Below, piece by piece: positions 17,006 through 23,308 of a stretch of DNA of 23,308 bases. The stretch comes from Firmicutes bacterium UBA4916. Its GTDB lineage: Bacteria > Bacillota > Clostridia > Tissierellales > Tepidimicrobiaceae. Within the stretch, counting starts at the first letter, position 1. Every line of letters starts with the position of its first letter. Made by a program: the position numbers and the translations under genes. The stretch lies in the NCBI GenBank assembly GCA_002398845.1, contig DHBY01000077.1, forward strand, positions 1-23,308, read 5' to 3'. A model generated the notes under the pieces. It saw nothing but the letters and a program-made list of their open reading frames with translations, had not been told where the DNA came from and did no database searches.

Positions 17006-17888
17006 TTTCTATATCCTCCTTCATAGCCAATACTGCTTGTCTTGCGTAGTTATCAAACCTTTCCTCACCATCGGGGTAGTTTTTATAAAAAGTGATAATA
17101 CCTCTTGAAGAATTGACTATTCCACCATTTCCTTTATTTAAATAAAGAGCTACATCTTTTCCCTTTCCACCCTGATGACCATAACCAGGAATTAAGAAAA
17201 ACATATTTTTATACCTATCTCTAATCTCCTTTGCCTCATCCACATGGGTTCCTCCCACCACTGCACCTATAGAACTATAACCACAACTCCCTAAATATTT
17301 AGCCCCAATCTCATTCAATCTATCCCCCACGTAATAATATAAGAGGGTTTCCGTTTTTAATTGTGCATTGTGCATTGTGCATTGTGCATTGATTTTTAAG
17401 TATTGTATATCCTTCGCCCCTTCATTTGAAGTTCTGAGTAGGACAAATATTCCCTTATTTCCCTTTTCAATATATTTTAAATAAGGGGTTATGCTATCAA
17501 AACCCATATATGGATTCAAGGTTATAAAATCTGCTTCAAATTCCCCTTCAAAATGAGCTTTTGCATACATTTCAGCAGTTGAGGATATATCTCCCCTTTT
17601 TATATCACCTATTGATAAGGATCCTTTATTTTTAATGTATTCTAAAGTCTTTTTATAACCAATTAATCCTTTTATACCATAGGCTTCATAGTATGCTATT
17701 TGCAATTTATATACTGGCACTATATCTAAAGTTTCATCGATAATCCTTTTATTGAATTGAAATAATATTTCATCTATATCCTGATATTTTTCCTTTATTC
17801 TTTCTGGAATATAATCTAAATGAGTATCTAAACCTACACAAACATTTCCCTTTTTCTGAACCTCATCATACAGTCTATCTATTATCAA
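16986..17888 (-). CDS. pyrF: Orotidine-5'-phosphate decarboxylase (type 2), with tandem-repeat insertion
   Basis: About 300 residues; decarboxylates OMP to UMP. The active-site motif is SIGDIKRGDISSTAEMY (92-108), with NVCVGLDTHLDYIP at the N-terminus and GYSSIGAVVGG later, as in the long type 2 enzymes. Between GIFVLLRTSNEGAKD and the next conserved helix it carries INAQCTMHNAQ, encoded by four tandem copies of a 7-nt unit; removing 39 nt restores a family-like sequence, so the enzyme has probably tolerated an in-frame insertion in a loop. Start: TTG at 17888 has GGGGGG 7 nt upstream and begins MIIDRLYDEV as family members do; it lies 1 nt after the pyrC stop. ATG codons at 17903 and 17921 are in frame but inside pyrC without ribosome binding sites. 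Confidence 0.93.
   Translation of the reverse strand: MIIDRLYDEVQKKGNVCVGLDTHLDYIPERIKEKYQDIDEILFQFNKRIIDETLDIVPVYKLQIAYYEAYGIKGLIGYKKTLEYIKNKGSLSIGDIKRGDISSTAEMYAKAHFEGEFEADFITLNPYMGFDSITPYLKYIEKGNKGIFVLLRTSNEGAKDIQYLKINAQCTMHNAQLKTETLLYYYVGDRLNEIGAKYLGSCGYSSIGAVVGGTHVDEAKEIRDRYKNMFFLIPGYGHQGGKGKDVALYLNKGNGGIVNSSRGIITFYKNYPDGEERFDNYARQAVLAMKEDIESEATLC
17354..17399. repeat. Four tandem TTGTGCA units flanked by TTTTTAA direct repeats, inside pyrF
   Basis: Four perfect copies of TTGTGCA occupy 17361-17388, followed by TTG. TTTTTAA occurs on each side (17354-17360 and 17393-17399), 39 nt apart, exactly 13 codons. The pattern looks like an insertion with a 7-bp target duplication, though a short AT-rich direct repeat could also be chance. 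Confidence 0.85.
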
Positions 17889-17889
17889 T

Positions 17890-19077
17890 CTATATCCCCC
17901 CATTGTATTTGACCTTACCATTTCTTATGGTAGCAATTACTTCTCCATAAAACTCTTTCCCATTAAAAGGAGTGTTTTTTCCTTTAGATACAAAGTTTTC
18001 CCCATTGACCCTAATCTTCTTATTTAAATCCACCAATACTATATCTCCATCATAGCCCGTTTTTATTTTACCTTTATTAATCCTCATTAACCTTCCAGGT
18101 ACTGCTGACATGATTTGAGATAATCTATTTAGTGAAATCTCTCCAGATTTAACTAAAGTGGTATAGCATATAGAAAAGGCTGTTTCTATCCCTGATATTC
18201 CAGGTGAGCCTTTTTCTTTGTCTTCTTTTGAATGAGGAGCATGGTCTGTGGCTATTACATCTACGGTACCATCCTTTATTCCTTCAATAATTGCAGCTAC
18301 ATCTTCTTTTTCCCTTATGGGTGGATTTACCTTATAATCATTATCATAAAGGGCTATATGGTGAGGAGTTACTTCACAAGTAATATTTCCTCCACATTTT
18401 TTAGCTTTCCTAATTTCCTCAATGGATTCTTTGGTACTCACATGAGCTAAATGTAATCTAGCCCATGTGAGTTTTGCCAAATATATATCCCTTAAAGTCA
18501 TTATGTTTTCTGATAATCTAGGGTCTAACAAAACTATCTCATCATCTTCTGTGTGAGATATAATGGTTAAATTCTTTTCTTTTGCCTTAATCATTGCTTT
18601 ATACATAGTTAAGTTGGATTTTACACCTTTGCCATCATCTGAAATAAATTTAACTCTATTATCTATATTGTCAAGATGGTCTAATGTCTTTCCGTCAAAG
18701 TCCTTTGTTATAGAAATGGTTTGATGTATGTCTATTAAATCTAACTTCTTAGCTCTATCTAGTACCTGTTCTACAACTTCCATACTACTACATATAGGAT
18801 TAGTATTAGCCATAAGATTTACAAAAGTGTATCCTCCCTTTAAAGCCGCCAAACTTCCAGTATGGATATCTTCTTTGTAGGTATATCCCGGTTCTCTAAA
18901 GTGCACATGCATATCTATAAAAGAGGGCATTGCAACCAAATTCTCAGCTTCTATAGTTTGGCAATTGTAGTTTAGGTCCTTACCACAATCCGCTATTTTC
19001 CCATCCTTTATATATATCTCCCCTAAAAAATCCTTGGTTTCATCAACCACTCTGCATCCCTTAATAAGAATCTCCAT
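17890..19077 (-). CDS. pyrC: Dihydroorotase (class I type)
   Basis: 395 residues; cyclises carbamoyl aspartate to dihydroorotate. A metal-dependent amidohydrolase: DMHVHFREPG with the H-x-H pair at His57/His59, SDDGKG (146-151), ISHTEDDE with His175, HLAHVST with His212, CEVTPHH (234-240) and ATDHAPHSKED with Asp278. These are the expected ligands in the expected order, so it should be active rather than a PyrC-like pseudo-subunit. Start: ATG at 19077 with GGGAGGG upstream, 1 nt after the pyrI stop; the frame can be extended to 19107 but that overlaps pyrI. The 3' end touches the pyrF start. Confidence 0.95.
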   Translation of the reverse strand: MEILIKGCRVVDETKDFLGEIYIKDGKIADCGKDLNYNCQTIEAENLVAMPSFIDMHVHFREPGYTYKEDIHTGSLAALKGGYTFVNLMANTNPICSSMEVVEQVLDRAKKLDLIDIHQTISITKDFDGKTLDHLDNIDNRVKFISDDGKGVKSNLTMYKAMIKAKEKNLTIISHTEDDEIVLLDPRLSENIMTLRDIYLAKLTWARLHLAHVSTKESIEEIRKAKKCGGNITCEVTPHHIALYDNDYKVNPPIREKEDVAAIIEGIKDGTVDVIATDHAPHSKEDKEKGSPGISGIETAFSICYTTLVKSGEISLNRLSQIMSAVPGRLMRINKGKIKTGYDGDIVLVDLNKKIRVNGENFVSKGKNTPFNGKEFYGEVIATIRNGKVKYNGGI

Positions 19078-19078
19078 C

Positions 19079-19507
19079 TTAACCCTCCCAAGAATATATT
19101 TGATCACAGTATTCGCATTTATAGGTGCCTTTTTCTTTATCTATGAGAACAAATTTATGGACAATATTTCTCTCATTAGATGTTACACATCTTGGATTTT
19201 TGCATTCAATTATGCCTTCAACTTTTTCAGGCAAGGATAAATTGATTTTTTCAACTATTTTTTCATTTTCAATAATATTTACAGTTATATTTGGGTCTAT
19301 AAAACCTAGCATAGCTAAATCTACATCAATATTGTTTTCAATCTTAATTAAATCTTTTCTTCCAAGTTTTTTGCTAGGTGCGTTCATAATCAAAGCCACT
19401 GTAAAGTCTGCCTTGTCTAACCCTAAATATTTAAATATACTAAAGCCATAGCCTACCTTTATATGATCAATTACTATCCCTTTTGCAATGCTATCGATAT
19501 AAAGCAT
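19079..19507 (-). CDS. pyrI: Aspartate carbamoyltransferase regulatory subunit
   Basis: 142 residues. Binds nucleotide effectors in its N-terminal domain (IAKGIVIDHIKVGYGF at 7-22, then the KKLGRKDLIKIEN segment) and contacts PyrB through a C-terminal zinc domain with Cys102, Cys107, Cys131 and Cys134 (C-x4-C ... C-x2-C). All four zinc ligands are intact. With pyrB it should form an E. coli-like allosteric holoenzyme, unlike Bacillus, which lacks pyrI. The ATG follows the pyrB TAA without a gap, and its GGAGGTGAT ribosome binding site is the end of pyrB. Confidence 0.96.
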   Translation of the reverse strand: MLYIDSIAKGIVIDHIKVGYGFSIFKYLGLDKADFTVALIMNAPSKKLGRKDLIKIENNIDVDLAMLGFIDPNITVNIIENEKIVEKINLSLPEKVEGIIECKNPRCVTSNERNIVHKFVLIDKEKGTYKCEYCDQIYSWEG

Positions 19508-20422
19508 TTACATCACCTCCAATAGTTTTGTTATAAGAGCCATCCTTACAAACATTCCATACTTTACCTGCTTAAAATAACAAGCTCTTGGATCATCATC
19601 TACTTCATAGCTTATTTCATTAACTCTTGGCAATGGGTGAAGAATAGACAAGCCTTCCCTTGCTAACTTTAATTTTTCCTTATCTAAAATATAGCTATCC
19701 TTAAGTCTAATATAGTCAGCCTCATTAAAGAACCTTTCTTTTTGTACTCTTGTCATATAGAGTATATCTAGTTCACCTATAACTTCTTCTAACCTTTCTA
19801 CTTCTATAAAAGGTATGTTTTTCTTTTTTAGTATTTCAGTTTTTATATATTCTGGAATCTGCAATTCATTGGGAGATATTAAAACGAATTTTATATTTTC
19901 ATATCTTGACATGGCTTTTATAAGAGAATGGACTGTACGACCAAATTTTAGGTCTCCACATAGTCCGATAGTTAAATTGGAAAACTGTCCTTTTGTTTCC
20001 TTAATGGTGAGAAGATCTGTTAATGTCTGAGTGGGATGTTGATGACCCCCATCTCCTGCATTAATAATAGGAACTGGTGAATAGTAGGAAGCATATTTAG
20101 GTGCTCCCTCCTTTGGATGCCTCATTGCAATAATATCAACATAGGAACCTACAGTACGAATAGTATCAGGGATACTTTCCCCTTTCATAACAGAACTTGA
20201 ACTTGGCTCTGAAAAACCAATTACCTGACCGCCAAGTCTAAGCATAGCAGCCTCAAAACTAAATCTAGTTCTCGTACTCGGTTCATAAAACAGCGTAGCC
20301 AGTATTTTACCTTTACATACATTTCTAAAACTTTCTTGATCACGGATTATTTCTTCTGCTAAAGAGAATATACTTTCTAATTCCTCTACAGAAAAATCCC
20401 TTGGATCAATTAAATGTCTCAT
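19508..20422 (-). CDS. pyrB: Aspartate carbamoyltransferase catalytic subunit
   Basis: 304 residues; joins carbamoyl phosphate and aspartate, the committed step. Carbamoyl-phosphate contacts: FYEPSTRTRFSFE (45-57), SSVMKGES (76-83), MRHPKEG (100-106) and GGHQHPTQTLTDL (125-137); the aspartate-side HPLPR motif is near residue 262. Length and motifs are standard. First gene of the operon, with AGGAGG 7 nt before the ATG. That ribosome binding site is part of a hairpin resembling a PyrR site (see leader), so its translation may be repressed by PyrR when UMP is plentiful. Confidence 0.97.
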   Translation of the reverse strand: MRHLIDPRDFSVEELESIFSLAEEIIRDQESFRNVCKGKILATLFYEPSTRTRFSFEAAMLRLGGQVIGFSEPSSSSVMKGESIPDTIRTVGSYVDIIAMRHPKEGAPKYASYYSPVPIINAGDGGHQHPTQTLTDLLTIKETKGQFSNLTIGLCGDLKFGRTVHSLIKAMSRYENIKFVLISPNELQIPEYIKTEILKKKNIPFIEVERLEEVIGELDILYMTRVQKERFFNEADYIRLKDSYILDKEKLKLAREGLSILHPLPRVNEISYEVDDDPRACYFKQVKYGMFVRMALITKLLEVM

Positions 20423-20431
20423 ATAATTACC

Positions 20432-20464
20432 TCCTTTTTAGTCTCTCAGGACCTAATTAAAGGA
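20432..20464 (-). promoter_or_regulatory. Second PyrR-binding-like hairpin, sequestering the pyrB ribosome binding site
   Basis: Minus-strand RNA: lower stem TCCTTT (20464-20459) with AAAGGA (20437-20432), internal loop, upper stem closing the hexaloop CTGAGA (20449-20444) as GGTC-CTGAGA-GACT. The loop fits C-N-G-N-G-A of PyrR sites. The AAAGGA arm is the first part of the pyrB Shine-Dalgarno, so folding should block translation. Confidence 0.65.
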
Positions 20465-20471
20465 TTGCGTT

Positions 20472-20498
20472 AAAAAAAGCCTTCCCCTAAAGGAAGGC
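20472..20498 (-). terminator. pyr leader attenuator terminator
   Basis: On the minus strand GCCTTCC-TTTAGG-GGAAGGC (20498-20479) forms a 7-bp GC-rich stem, followed by seven T (20478-20472). It sits between the promoter and pyrB, so it is a leader attenuator, not a 3' end. Its 5' arm can instead pair with AAAGGAAAGC (20528-20519), an antiterminator that competes with the PyrR hairpin. Confidence 0.88.
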
Positions 20499-20523
20499 AT
20501 ACATATCCCATCTACTACGCTTT

Positions 20524-20554
20524 CCTTTCTGAACTCTCTGGTTCAATTTAAAGG
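20524..20554 (-). promoter_or_regulatory. PyrR-binding loop / anti-antiterminator of the pyr leader
   Basis: Minus-strand hairpin: lower stem CCTTT (20554-20550) with AAAGG (20528-20524), upper stem TGAAC-CAGAGA-GTTCA with the hexaloop CAGAGA (20540-20535), as in Bacillus PyrR sites. AAAGG is shared with the antiterminator, so PyrR bound with UMP would favour termination. Confidence 0.8.
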
Positions 20555-20572
20555 TGCCCAATTGTTATATTA

Positions 20573-20601
20573 AAAATACCATAAATTAATAGATGTGTCA
20601 A
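20573..20601 (-). promoter_or_regulatory. Promoter of the pyr operon
   Basis: Perfect TTGACA (20601-20596), 17-nt spacer and TATTTT (20578-20573) on the minus strand, placed just before the attenuator leader. The leader RNA would begin near 20566. The -10 box is imperfect. Confidence 0.65.
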
Positions 20602-20609
20602 TTAAATTT

Positions 20610-20635
20610 AAAAAGGACTCAACTTGAGTCCTTTT
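20610..20635 (-). terminator. Terminator after the CotF-like genes
   Basis: AAAAGGACTC / GAGTCCTTTT, a 10-bp stem with a 5-nt loop, followed on the minus strand by a TTTTT run. It lies 6 nt beyond the stop of the downstream CotF-like gene and insulates the pyr promoter. Confidence 0.85.
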
Positions 20636-20640
20636 ATATA

Positions 20641-20898
20641 TTATTTCATTCCTCCGCTAGTTAATCCAGATTTAACTTGTTGAACATCGTTTGAATTTGC
20701 TGGAGGTGCTGGTGTATAATATCCTTTTTGTTCTGCTATTTGGAATAATTGATATTGGAATTGTTCTGCTTCATTTCTCAATTGTTGTAAAGTACCTCTA
20801 AGCTGTTGGTTAGCACATTCTGTTATGGCTTTTGTATAACTATCAATACTGGATTTTGTTCCACACAAAATATCACTTACCATATCTTTTTCCTGCAT
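20641..20898 (-). CDS. CotF-like spore coat protein (C-terminal-type half)
   Basis: 85 residues, helical, with DMVSDILCGTKSSIDSYTKAITECANQQLR (residues 5-34) matching the second helical hairpin of the Coat_F (ferritin-like) domain, followed by QQLRNEAEQFQYQLFQIAEQKG and then YYTPAPPA, the usual Tyr/Pro end of clostridial CotF-like proteins. It begins 12 nt after the preceding gene, which carries a helical segment of the same kind, so the pair may be made together. Expected to sit in the spore coat after mother-cell synthesis. The ribosome binding site AGGAGG is clear. It could be called a YhcQ/CotF family member; the exact coat role is unknown. Confidence 0.85.
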   Translation of the reverse strand: MQEKDMVSDILCGTKSSIDSYTKAITECANQQLRGTLQQLRNEAEQFQYQLFQIAEQKGYYTPAPPANSNDVQQVKSGLTSGGMK

Positions 20899-20910
20899 AA
20901 TATTTTCCTC

Positions 20911-21120
20911 CTATTTCAATGAATTTATAAGACTGGTTGCTGTAGTGCTAGCATCCTGACTTGATTGTTTAAATAATTGTTTTATTTGTTGGTCTTGACA
21001 TTGATTTGAATAAAAATCAAATTTTGTAGCCATAGTCTGGTGAGAACCAATTATCTCTCTTAAACTTTGAAGTTCTTGTTGATTAATATTTCCCATGTTA
21101 ATTGGATTTTTTAGTGCCAT
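20911..21120 (-). CDS. Small CotF-like spore coat protein (N-terminal-type half)
   Basis: 69 residues, all helical: QQELQSLREIIGSHQTMATKF followed by DFYSNQCQDQQIKQLFKQSSQ, the pattern seen in small clostridial spore coat proteins related to CotF/rubrerythrin-like folds. No metal-ligand set is evident. AAGGAGATTAG precedes the ATG. Upstream on the minus strand CATAGTTTA (21180-21172) resembles the -10 element of sigma-E or sigma-K promoters (CATA-N3-TA), consistent with sporulation expression, but I found no clear -35 partner. Confidence 0.75.
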   Translation of the reverse strand: MALKNPINMGNINQQELQSLREIIGSHQTMATKFDFYSNQCQDQQIKQLFKQSSQDASTTATSLINSLK

Positions 21121-21257
21121 AACTAATCTCCTTTCATTTGCATATTTATTTTACATTAATATTTTGGCTTTTAAACTATGGATTTATTCATGGTAAAAAG
21201 CTCATAAATATTTTATAAAAATGGGGAAATACTATTTTTAAATTGGAGGTGAAAAAT

Positions 21258-21521
21258 TTGAAAACTAAGGTTGTAGTAGAAAATACTTTAACCCCATATA
21301 TCGATTATTTGAAATCTTGTGGCTACGATGTATATACACTGCATAAAAATACAAATATTGAAAATATAGTTTCTGATGAGTATAAAGCTATTATAGTATC
21401 TGGCCTAGATGTGCTAAGTACAAGTGGTGCTACCTATGAAAAACCACCTGTACCAATAATTGAAGCAAAAGACCGTACTCCTAAAGAAATTCATGATATG
21501 ATAGAAAATAGGTATAAATAG
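21258..21521 (+). CDS. UPF0180 (YkuS-like) small protein
   Basis: 87 residues. It matches the UPF0180 family of sporulating Firmicutes: KVVVENTLTPYIDYLKSCGYDV at the N-terminus (slightly more than one strand and helix), IIVSGLDVLSTSG (about 46-58), and a closing segment PVPIIEAKDRTPKEIHDMI. The function of the family is unknown. Start: TTG at 21258 has GGAGGT 7 nt upstream; the in-frame TTG at 21243 overlaps that site. It stands alone between the divergent coat genes and the methionine transport locus, with no evident terminator. Confidence 0.82.
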   Translation: MKTKVVVENTLTPYIDYLKSCGYDVYTLHKNTNIENIVSDEYKAIIVSGLDVLSTSGATYEKPPVPIIEAKDRTPKEIHDMIENRYK

Positions 21522-21553
21522 GTACTCCCAATAATAAAATATTAAAAATGCTA

Positions 21554-21582
21554 TTGACAAAAAATCATACTCGTATTAAAAT
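21554..21582 (+). promoter_or_regulatory. Promoter of the SAM riboswitch-metNI transcript
   Basis: TTGACA (21554-21559), exactly 17 nt, then TAAAAT (21577-21582): a strong sigma-A type promoter. Transcription would start near 21589, about 25 nt before the riboswitch P1 stem. Confidence 0.8.
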
Positions 21583-21611
21583 GTTTGTTAAGCTTAAAAA
21601 TAAATAATATG

Positions 21612-21709
21612 CTCTTATCAAGAGTGGTGGAGGGACTGGCCCAATGAAACCCGGCAACCTGTATAAACAAGGTGCTAAATCCAGCGGTAGAAATGCCGAG
21701 AGATGAGGA
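21612..21709 (+). ncRNA. SAM-I riboswitch (S-box)
   Basis: The conserved S-box core is plain: P1 5' strand CTTATC (21614-21619) with AAGAGTGGTGGAGGGACTGG, then CCAATGAAACCCGGCAACC, GGTGCTAAATCC, and the final GAGAGATGAGG whose GATGAG (21702-21707) closes P1. SAM binding stabilises P1 and lets the downstream terminator form. Without SAM, GAGGAAG (21705-21711) can pair with TTTCTTC (21725-21731), breaking the terminator. The 307-nt gap between 21521 and 21829 holds this element, its promoter and terminators, and no gene. Confidence 0.97.
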
Positions 21710-21717
21710 AGGACTTT

Positions 21718-21745
21718 AAACCTCTTTCTTCAAAGAGGTTTTTTT
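21718..21745 (+). terminator. Riboswitch-controlled terminator
   Basis: AAACCTCTTT-CTTC-AAAGAGGTTT, a 10-bp stem with a 4-nt loop, running into seven T (21739-21745). It is the expression platform of the S-box. A second hairpin with ACCTCT / AGAGGT and a T-rich tail follows at 21753-21781. Confidence 0.92.
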
Positions 21746-21752
21746 AGTTTAA

Positions 21753-21781
21753 ACCTCTGACTATTTTGTAGAGGTATTTTT
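21753..21781 (+). terminator. Second, weaker terminator-like hairpin before metN
   Basis: ACCTCT (21753-21758) pairs with AGAGGT (21770-21775), followed by ATTTTTAT... giving a T-rich tail. It reuses the same ACCTCT / AGAGGT arms as the riboswitch terminator, so it may be a duplication or backup terminator, or may compete with the first hairpin. Confidence 0.45.
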
Positions 21782-21828
21782 ATTGCTTTTTTCTAGTATT
21801 GCAGTATCTTTATAAAGGGGTGTAGTGA

Positions 21829-22833
21829 TTGATTACAATAGAAAATTTATCAAAAAGTTTTGAATCTGAAGGTAAAAAGATATGGGCAGTAAAAAATGTC
21901 AATATCCACATAAACAAAGGAGAAATATTTGGCATCATAGGATTAAGTGGTGCTGGTAAATCTACTCTAATTAGATGCCTAAATAGGCTAGAAGAACCTA
22001 CTGAAGGCAAAATCACCATAGATGATGTTGATATAACCTCCCTAAATAAAAATGAATTACGAAAATCAAGGAAAGATATAGGAATGATATTTCAACATTT
22101 TAACCTATTATCTCAAAAAACTGTATATGAAAACATTGCTTTTCCATTAGAGTTAGATGGTGTTAATAAAGATGAAATTAATTCAAAGGTAAATACTCTA
22201 TTGGACTATGTTGGATTAATAGATAAAAAGAATGCCTATCCTTCCAGTTTAAGTGGAGGTCAAAAACAAAGGGTAGCTATTGCAAGGGCTTTAGCCAATA
22301 ATCCTAAAGTTTTATTAAGTGATGAAGCCACATCAGCTTTAGACCCAAAGACTACCAAATCCATATTGGAATTACTTAATAAAATAAGAAATGAATTTGG
22401 ATTAACCATTGTTCTAATTACCCATCAAATGGAAGTGGTTAAAGACATATGTGATAGAGTGGCTATTATTGAGAATGGTGAAATCATTGAAACAAATACT
22501 AATCTTGAATTATTTAGAAACCCAAAGACTAAGACTGCTAAAGCATTTATTAGTGGCCTAAAATCCAATGTAGAAGAAGAATCTATAGTACCAGATGAGT
22601 TTAATGGAAAAGTCATTAGATTGAGTTTCTTAGGAAATAGTGCTAGGGAGCCTATTGTTTCAAGGATGATAAAACAATTTAATATTGAGGTAAATATCTT
22701 ATCAGGAAATATTAATGAATTAGTGAGTACTTGTGTAGGTCACTTAATCCTTGAACTATCTGGAGAAGATGAGGAAGTTAAAAGGGCAATTGATTATCTA
22801 AAAAATCAAAATGTAAATGTGGAGGTGATATAA
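21829..22833 (+). CDS. metN: Methionine ABC transporter ATP-binding protein
   Basis: 334 residues. The cytoplasmic ATPase of the MetNIQ methionine importer. Walker A is GLSGAGKST (38-46), Q-loop at Gln90, signature LSGGQKQR (141-148), Walker B VLLSDE (161-166) with D-loop SALD, and switch His199. Residues 261-334 form the NIL domain (VIRLSFLGNSAREPIV onward), the C-terminal methionine-sensing regulatory domain specific to MetN. The start is TTG at 21829 with AAAGGGG 8 nt upstream. Expression is controlled by the S-box ahead of it. The stop TAA abuts the metI ATG. Some Firmicute MetN homologues carry other sulphur amino acids, but the S-box supports methionine. Confidence 0.95.
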   Translation: MITIENLSKSFESEGKKIWAVKNVNIHINKGEIFGIIGLSGAGKSTLIRCLNRLEEPTEGKITIDDVDITSLNKNELRKSRKDIGMIFQHFNLLSQKTVYENIAFPLELDGVNKDEINSKVNTLLDYVGLIDKKNAYPSSLSGGQKQRVAIARALANNPKVLLSDEATSALDPKTTKSILELLNKIRNEFGLTIVLITHQMEVVKDICDRVAIIENGEIIETNTNLELFRNPKTKTAKAFISGLKSNVEEESIVPDEFNGKVIRLSFLGNSAREPIVSRMIKQFNIEVNILSGNINELVSTCVGHLILELSGEDEEVKRAIDYLKNQNVNVEVI

Positions 22834-23308
22834 ATGGCTAAATTGATTATTCCTTCTTTATTACAAACATTATATATGGTGCTTTTTTCTACTATATTTT
22901 CTTTAGTTATAGGTTTCCCATTAGGTGTGTTGTTAGTAATAACAGAAAAAAATAGTATTTGGGAAAAACCCATATTGAATAAGATATTAAATGGAATCAT
23001 AAACATTCTTCGCTCTTTCCCATTTTTAATACTTATGATTATACTATTTCCTTTGTCAAAAATTATTGTGGGAAAAACTATTGGGACTACTGCAACTATA
23101 GTTCCACTATCTATTGCAGCAGCACCTTTTGTTGCAAGAGTTATTGAAAGCTCTTTAAAAGAAGTAGATAAAGGGGTAATTGAATTGAGCCTTTCTATGG
23201 GGGCTACTGTTTTACAGATAATATTTAAAGTACTTATACCTGAGGCAATACCATCTCTTATAATGGGAATAACCCTAACTATTATAAATTTAATTGGTTA
23301 TTCTGCTA
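22834..23308 (+). CDS. metI: Methionine ABC transporter permease (3' end outside window)
   Basis: I translated 158 codons by hand to the right edge. MAKLIIPSLLQTLYMVLFST, then membrane helices and NILRSFPFLILMI, are characteristic of MetI. The loop EVDKGVIELSLSMGATVLQI is the EAA-type coupling motif that contacts MetN, followed by LIPEAIPSLIMGI. The ATG directly follows the metN stop, with GGAGGTG inside metN, so the two are coupled. A metQ substrate-binding lipoprotein would be expected beyond the edge. Confidence 0.93.
   Translation, partial: MAKLIIPSLLQTLYMVLFSTIFSLVIGFPLGVLLVITEKNSIWEKPILNKILNGIINILRSFPFLILMIILFPLSKIIVGKTIGTTATIVPLSIAAAPFVARVIESSLKEVDKGVIELSLSMGATVLQIIFKVLIPEAIPSLIMGITLTIINLIGYSA

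Noticed and set aside
17361..17391. CRISPR-like or regulatory tandem array
   Set aside because: Units are only 7 nt and contiguous without spacers, and they lie in an intact coding frame of pyrF; a microsatellite-like repeat fits better.
20472..20554. T-box leader upstream of pyrB
   Set aside because: No T-box consensus bulge or specifier stem; the hexaloops and terminator match a PyrR attenuator.

Overview
The window is AT-rich, with strong Shine-Dalgarno sequences, many TTG/GTG starts, a GerA-type germinant receptor operon, CotF-like spore coat genes, a PyrR-type attenuator and an S-box. Together these point to an endospore-forming, low-GC Firmicute of the Clostridia/Tissierellia kind. That is an inference from gene content; no rRNA gene is present to anchor it.

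Layout. 1-2691 (minus): MATE efflux protein, GNAT acetyltransferase and a YhhN-like membrane protein cut by the left edge. 2712-5865: a two-gene operon, membrane protein with three Asp-x-Asp-x-Asp-Gly motifs followed by a DUF3160 lipoprotein, bracketed by members of a GC-rich palindromic repeat family. 5869-9847 (minus): SGNH esterase, DUF4358 lipoprotein, MBOAT O-acyltransferase and DHHW protein, a probable envelope-polymer O-acylation module. 10082-13917 (minus): germinant receptor operon in the order A, C, B. 14057-14692 (plus): divergent LysM protein without a signal peptide. 14786-20422 (minus): de novo pyrimidine operon pyrB-I-C-F-K-D-E, almost every junction overlapping or touching, ended by a long hairpin terminator. 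It covers aspartate transcarbamoylase through OMP decarboxylase; carbamoyl-phosphate synthase and pyrR are not in the window. 20641-21120 (minus): two CotF-like spore coat genes. 21258-21521 (plus): small UPF0180 (YkuS-like) protein. 21554-23308 (plus): consensus promoter, SAM-I riboswitch with terminator, metN and the 5' part of metI.

Most interesting points. (1) The pyr leader seems to carry two PyrR-binding hairpins of the same architecture: one controls an intrinsic terminator, the second pairs with the pyrB ribosome binding site, suggesting combined transcriptional and translational control. (2) pyrF contains four tandem copies of a 7-nt unit inside an apparent in-frame 39-nt insertion flanked by 7-bp direct repeats. 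(3) Three copies of a GC-rich palindrome of about 31 nt lie at the borders of the DUF3160 operon. (4) The DUF3160 lipoprotein is translationally coupled to a calcium-motif membrane protein, a pair with no function I know. No CRISPR array, tRNA, rRNA or transposase gene was seen.
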